From: Streptomyces sp. HNM0575
Lineage (GTDB): Bacteria; Actinomycetota; Actinomycetes; Streptomycetales; Streptomycetaceae
Direction: 5' to 3'
Length of the DNA stretch: 64,000 nt
Assembly (NCBI RefSeq): GCF_012726265.1
Contig: NZ_JAASAG010000008.1
Coordinates: 62,001-126,000 of the forward strand
The position numbers were made by a program, and so were the translations under genes. Under the pieces are notes generated by a model. That model was given only the letters and a program-made list of their open reading frames with translations. It had not been told where the DNA came from and did not search any database. Within the stretch, counting starts at the first letter, position 1. Every line of letters starts with the position of its first letter. Shown piece by piece: positions 62,513 through 64,000 of the stretch.

Positions 62513-63826
62513 GTGGATCTGAAGACCGTCGCCAGGGAAGCGAAGGAAAAGCTCAACCCGGAGGCGATACGGGGGGCTCTGCAAGGACTCAAGGGGTCCG
62601 TGCAGGGAGACAGCAGGGTTCAGGTCATAGGCGGGTCCGCCGTGGGCCTCGTCGTTCTCGCGGTGGTGCTGCTGCTGACGCTGACGACGTGCGGCGGCGC
62701 CGGAGCCGGCGGCAAGACGGGAGCCGGGAAGCCGCAGAAGTCCCGTGCGGTGGTGGAGATATCGCCGAAGGACGGCGCCCACGGCGTCGGCACCGAGGAC
62801 GCCCTGAAGGTCACCGCAGACAAGGGCAAGCTTGTCAAGGTCGACGTCAAGGACGAGGACGGCAAGGCGGTCGACGGTGAGCTCGCGAAGGGCGCCAAGT
62901 CCTGGACGCCCGCGAAGCACCTGACGACGAAGACGAAGTACACCGTCGAGGCCCTCGCCAAGGACTCCGAGGGCCGCAAGGCCACCAAGCGGGCACGCTT
63001 CACCACGCTCACCCCCGACAGCACCTACATAGGCCGCTTCACCCCGGAGGACGGCGCCAAGGTGGGCGTGGGGATGCCCGTCTCGATCAACTTCAACCAC
63101 GCCATCCAGGACCGTGAGGCCGTGGAGAAGGCCATCTCCGTCACCTCGGATCCGCAGGTCGACGTCGAGGGCCACTGGTTCGGGAACAACCGCCTCGACT
63201 TCCGGCCCGAGGACTACTGGAAGGCCGGCACGAAGGTCCGGCTCGACCTGGACCTCGACGGCGTGGAGGGCTACGACGGCGTCTACGGCCAGCAGGACAA
63301 GTCCGTGGACTTCACCATCGACCGCAGCCAGGTCAGCGTCGTCGACGCGAAGACGAAGAAGATGACCGTGAAGCGCGACGGCAAGACGCTCAGGAAGGTC
63401 GACATCAGCTCGGGCAGCGCGGAGCACCCCACGTACAACGGCCGCATGGTGATCAGCGAGCGTCACAAGGAGACGCGCATGGACGGCGACACCGTGGGCT
63501 TCGGGCGGGACGAGGAAGCCGGCGGCTACGACATCAAGGACGTGCCGCACGCGATGCGGCTGTCCACCTCCGGGACCTTCATCCACGGCAACTACTGGCT
63601 GACGCAGCAGCAGTTCGGCACGGTCAACGCCAGCCACGGATGCGTCGGGCTCTTCGACAAGAAGGGCGGCGGAGACAAGGGCACGCCGGGCGCCTGGTTC
63701 TTCAAGGAGTCGATCGTCGGCGACGTCGTCGAGATCAAGAACTCCAAGGACAAGACGGTCCAGCCGGACAACGGACTCAACGGCTGGAACATGGACTGGG
63801 ACGAGTGGAAGGCCCCGCAGAAGTAG
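62513..63826 (+). CDS. L,D-transpeptidase with Ig-like domains and unusual N-terminus
   Basis: 437 aa from GTG 62513 with GGGGAG upstream. Unlike its neighbour it begins with a 36-residue amphipathic, hydrophilic stretch (MDLKTVAREAKEKLNPEAIRG...), then one hydrophobic segment (VIGGSAVGLVVLAVVLLLTL) followed by T-T-C-G-G. That may be a membrane anchor or a late lipobox. Ig-like domains (about 75-180 and 180-285) and a YkuD domain follow with IHGNYWL and ASHGCVGLFDKK (catalytic His and Cys). Overall identity to the first copy is strong in the catalytic region, so they arose by duplication. It is envelope-facing and makes 3-3 cross-links. Confidence 0.94.
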   Translation: MDLKTVAREAKEKLNPEAIRGALQGLKGSVQGDSRVQVIGGSAVGLVVLAVVLLLTLTTCGGAGAGGKTGAGKPQKSRAVVEISPKDGAHGVGTEDALKVTADKGKLVKVDVKDEDGKAVDGELAKGAKSWTPAKHLTTKTKYTVEALAKDSEGRKATKRARFTTLTPDSTYIGRFTPEDGAKVGVGMPVSINFNHAIQDREAVEKAISVTSDPQVDVEGHWFGNNRLDFRPEDYWKAGTKVRLDLDLDGVEGYDGVYGQQDKSVDFTIDRSQVSVVDAKTKKMTVKRDGKTLRKVDISSGSAEHPTYNGRMVISERHKETRMDGDTVGFGRDEEAGGYDIKDVPHAMRLSTSGTFIHGNYWLTQQQFGTVNASHGCVGLFDKKGGGDKGTPGAWFFKESIVGDVVEIKNSKDKTVQPDNGLNGWNMDWDEWKAPQK

Positions 63827-63921
63827 GGCCCGTGCGGCCGAGACCCGTGCGGCCGGGAGGGGCGGGGATCCGCTGCGGCCGCGCCGTCGGCCCCGCGCGT
63901 AACGCCCGTTAACCTTCCCCC

Positions 63922-64000
63922 ATGACTGTGAATCTCGAAGTCGCCGACGGCGTCGGTACGATCCGCCTGGACCGTCCCCCGATGAACGCGCTGGACGTCG
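63922..64000 (+). CDS. Enoyl-CoA hydratase/isomerase family protein, N-terminal start (3' truncated by window)
   Basis: Only the first 26 codons are present: MTVNLEVADGVGTIRLDRPPMNALDV. The G-V-G-T-I-R-L-D-R-P-P-M-N-A-L-D pattern is the standard opening of crotonase-fold enzymes. The active-site segments lie beyond the window, so the precise reaction cannot be given. It starts 95 bases after the second transpeptidase. Confidence 0.85.
   Translation, partial: MTVNLEVADGVGTIRLDRPPMNALDV

Overview
The window is about 64 kb of very GC-rich actinobacterial chromosome, almost certainly Streptomyces or a close relative. The grounds are the strong GC bias at third codon positions, many GTG starts, 4-bp stop/start overlaps, and gene order. 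From memory, the order (meaB, two-component pair, AIM24 genes, icmA, thioredoxin/TPR protein, pyk, ackA, pta, pfkA, the glgB-mak-treS-glgE block, glgP, M4 protease, an ABC exporter pair, L,D-transpeptidases, an enoyl-CoA hydratase) follows the S. coelicolor core chromosome around SCO5400-SCO5459. I see no rRNA, tRNA, CRISPR array, insertion sequence, integrase or attachment site.

Layout. 1-17.9 kb: the 3' end of meaB; a secreted PepSY protein divergent from an OmpR-type regulator and its kinase; a MarR regulator; three tandem AIM24-family genes; two DUF3817 membrane proteins; a thiamine-binding-type protein; an ArsR-type regulator divergent from an MFS exporter; a second MarR; icmA (isobutyryl-CoA mutase large subunit); an APC permease; a TetR regulator; a thioredoxin/TPR protein. 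18-21.3 kb: a three-gene envelope/secretion cassette (DUF6230, DUF6114, and a Lys/Glu-rich exported protein) behind a long regulatory region. 21.4-28.8 kb: central carbon genes pta, ackA and pyk (minus strand) divergent from pfkA (plus strand). 28.9-34.5 kb: DUF1398/MarR pair, a sugar ABC importer without its own ATPase, and a GH18 chitinase. 34.6-38.9 kb: a DcuS/CitA-type two-component system divergent from dctA. 39.1-54.1 kb: the GlgE alpha-glucan pathway (glgE, treS, mak, glgB) and glgP, with a CYP157-CYP154 cytochrome P450 pair between glgE and glgP. 54.3-64 kb: an M4 metalloprotease, a heterodimeric ABC exporter, two L,D-transpeptidases and the start of an enoyl-CoA hydratase.

How the genes work together. 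pfkA, pyk, pta and ackA form a glycolysis and overflow (acetate) block. TreS, Mak, GlgE and GlgB convert trehalose through maltose and maltose-1-phosphate to branched alpha-glucan, and GlgP degrades such glucans. MeaB and IcmA belong to B12-dependent acyl-CoA mutase metabolism. Chitinase and the sugar importer serve polymer scavenging; the two L,D-transpeptidases serve peptidoglycan cross-linking.

The most unusual aspects are: (i) the P450 pair, whose first member lacks the near-universal ExxR motif; (ii) many low-complexity expansions inside otherwise conserved proteins, including about 135 residues inside an ABC ATPase domain; (iii) two large diverged repeat arrays between genes (15.1-15.7 kb and 24.3-25.3 kb); (iv) the DUF6230/DUF6114 cassette, whose third protein seems to carry a second DUF6230-like domain; (v) a set of well-formed palindromes placed at promoters of divergent genes. 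All database-type statements are from recognition only; no searches were run.
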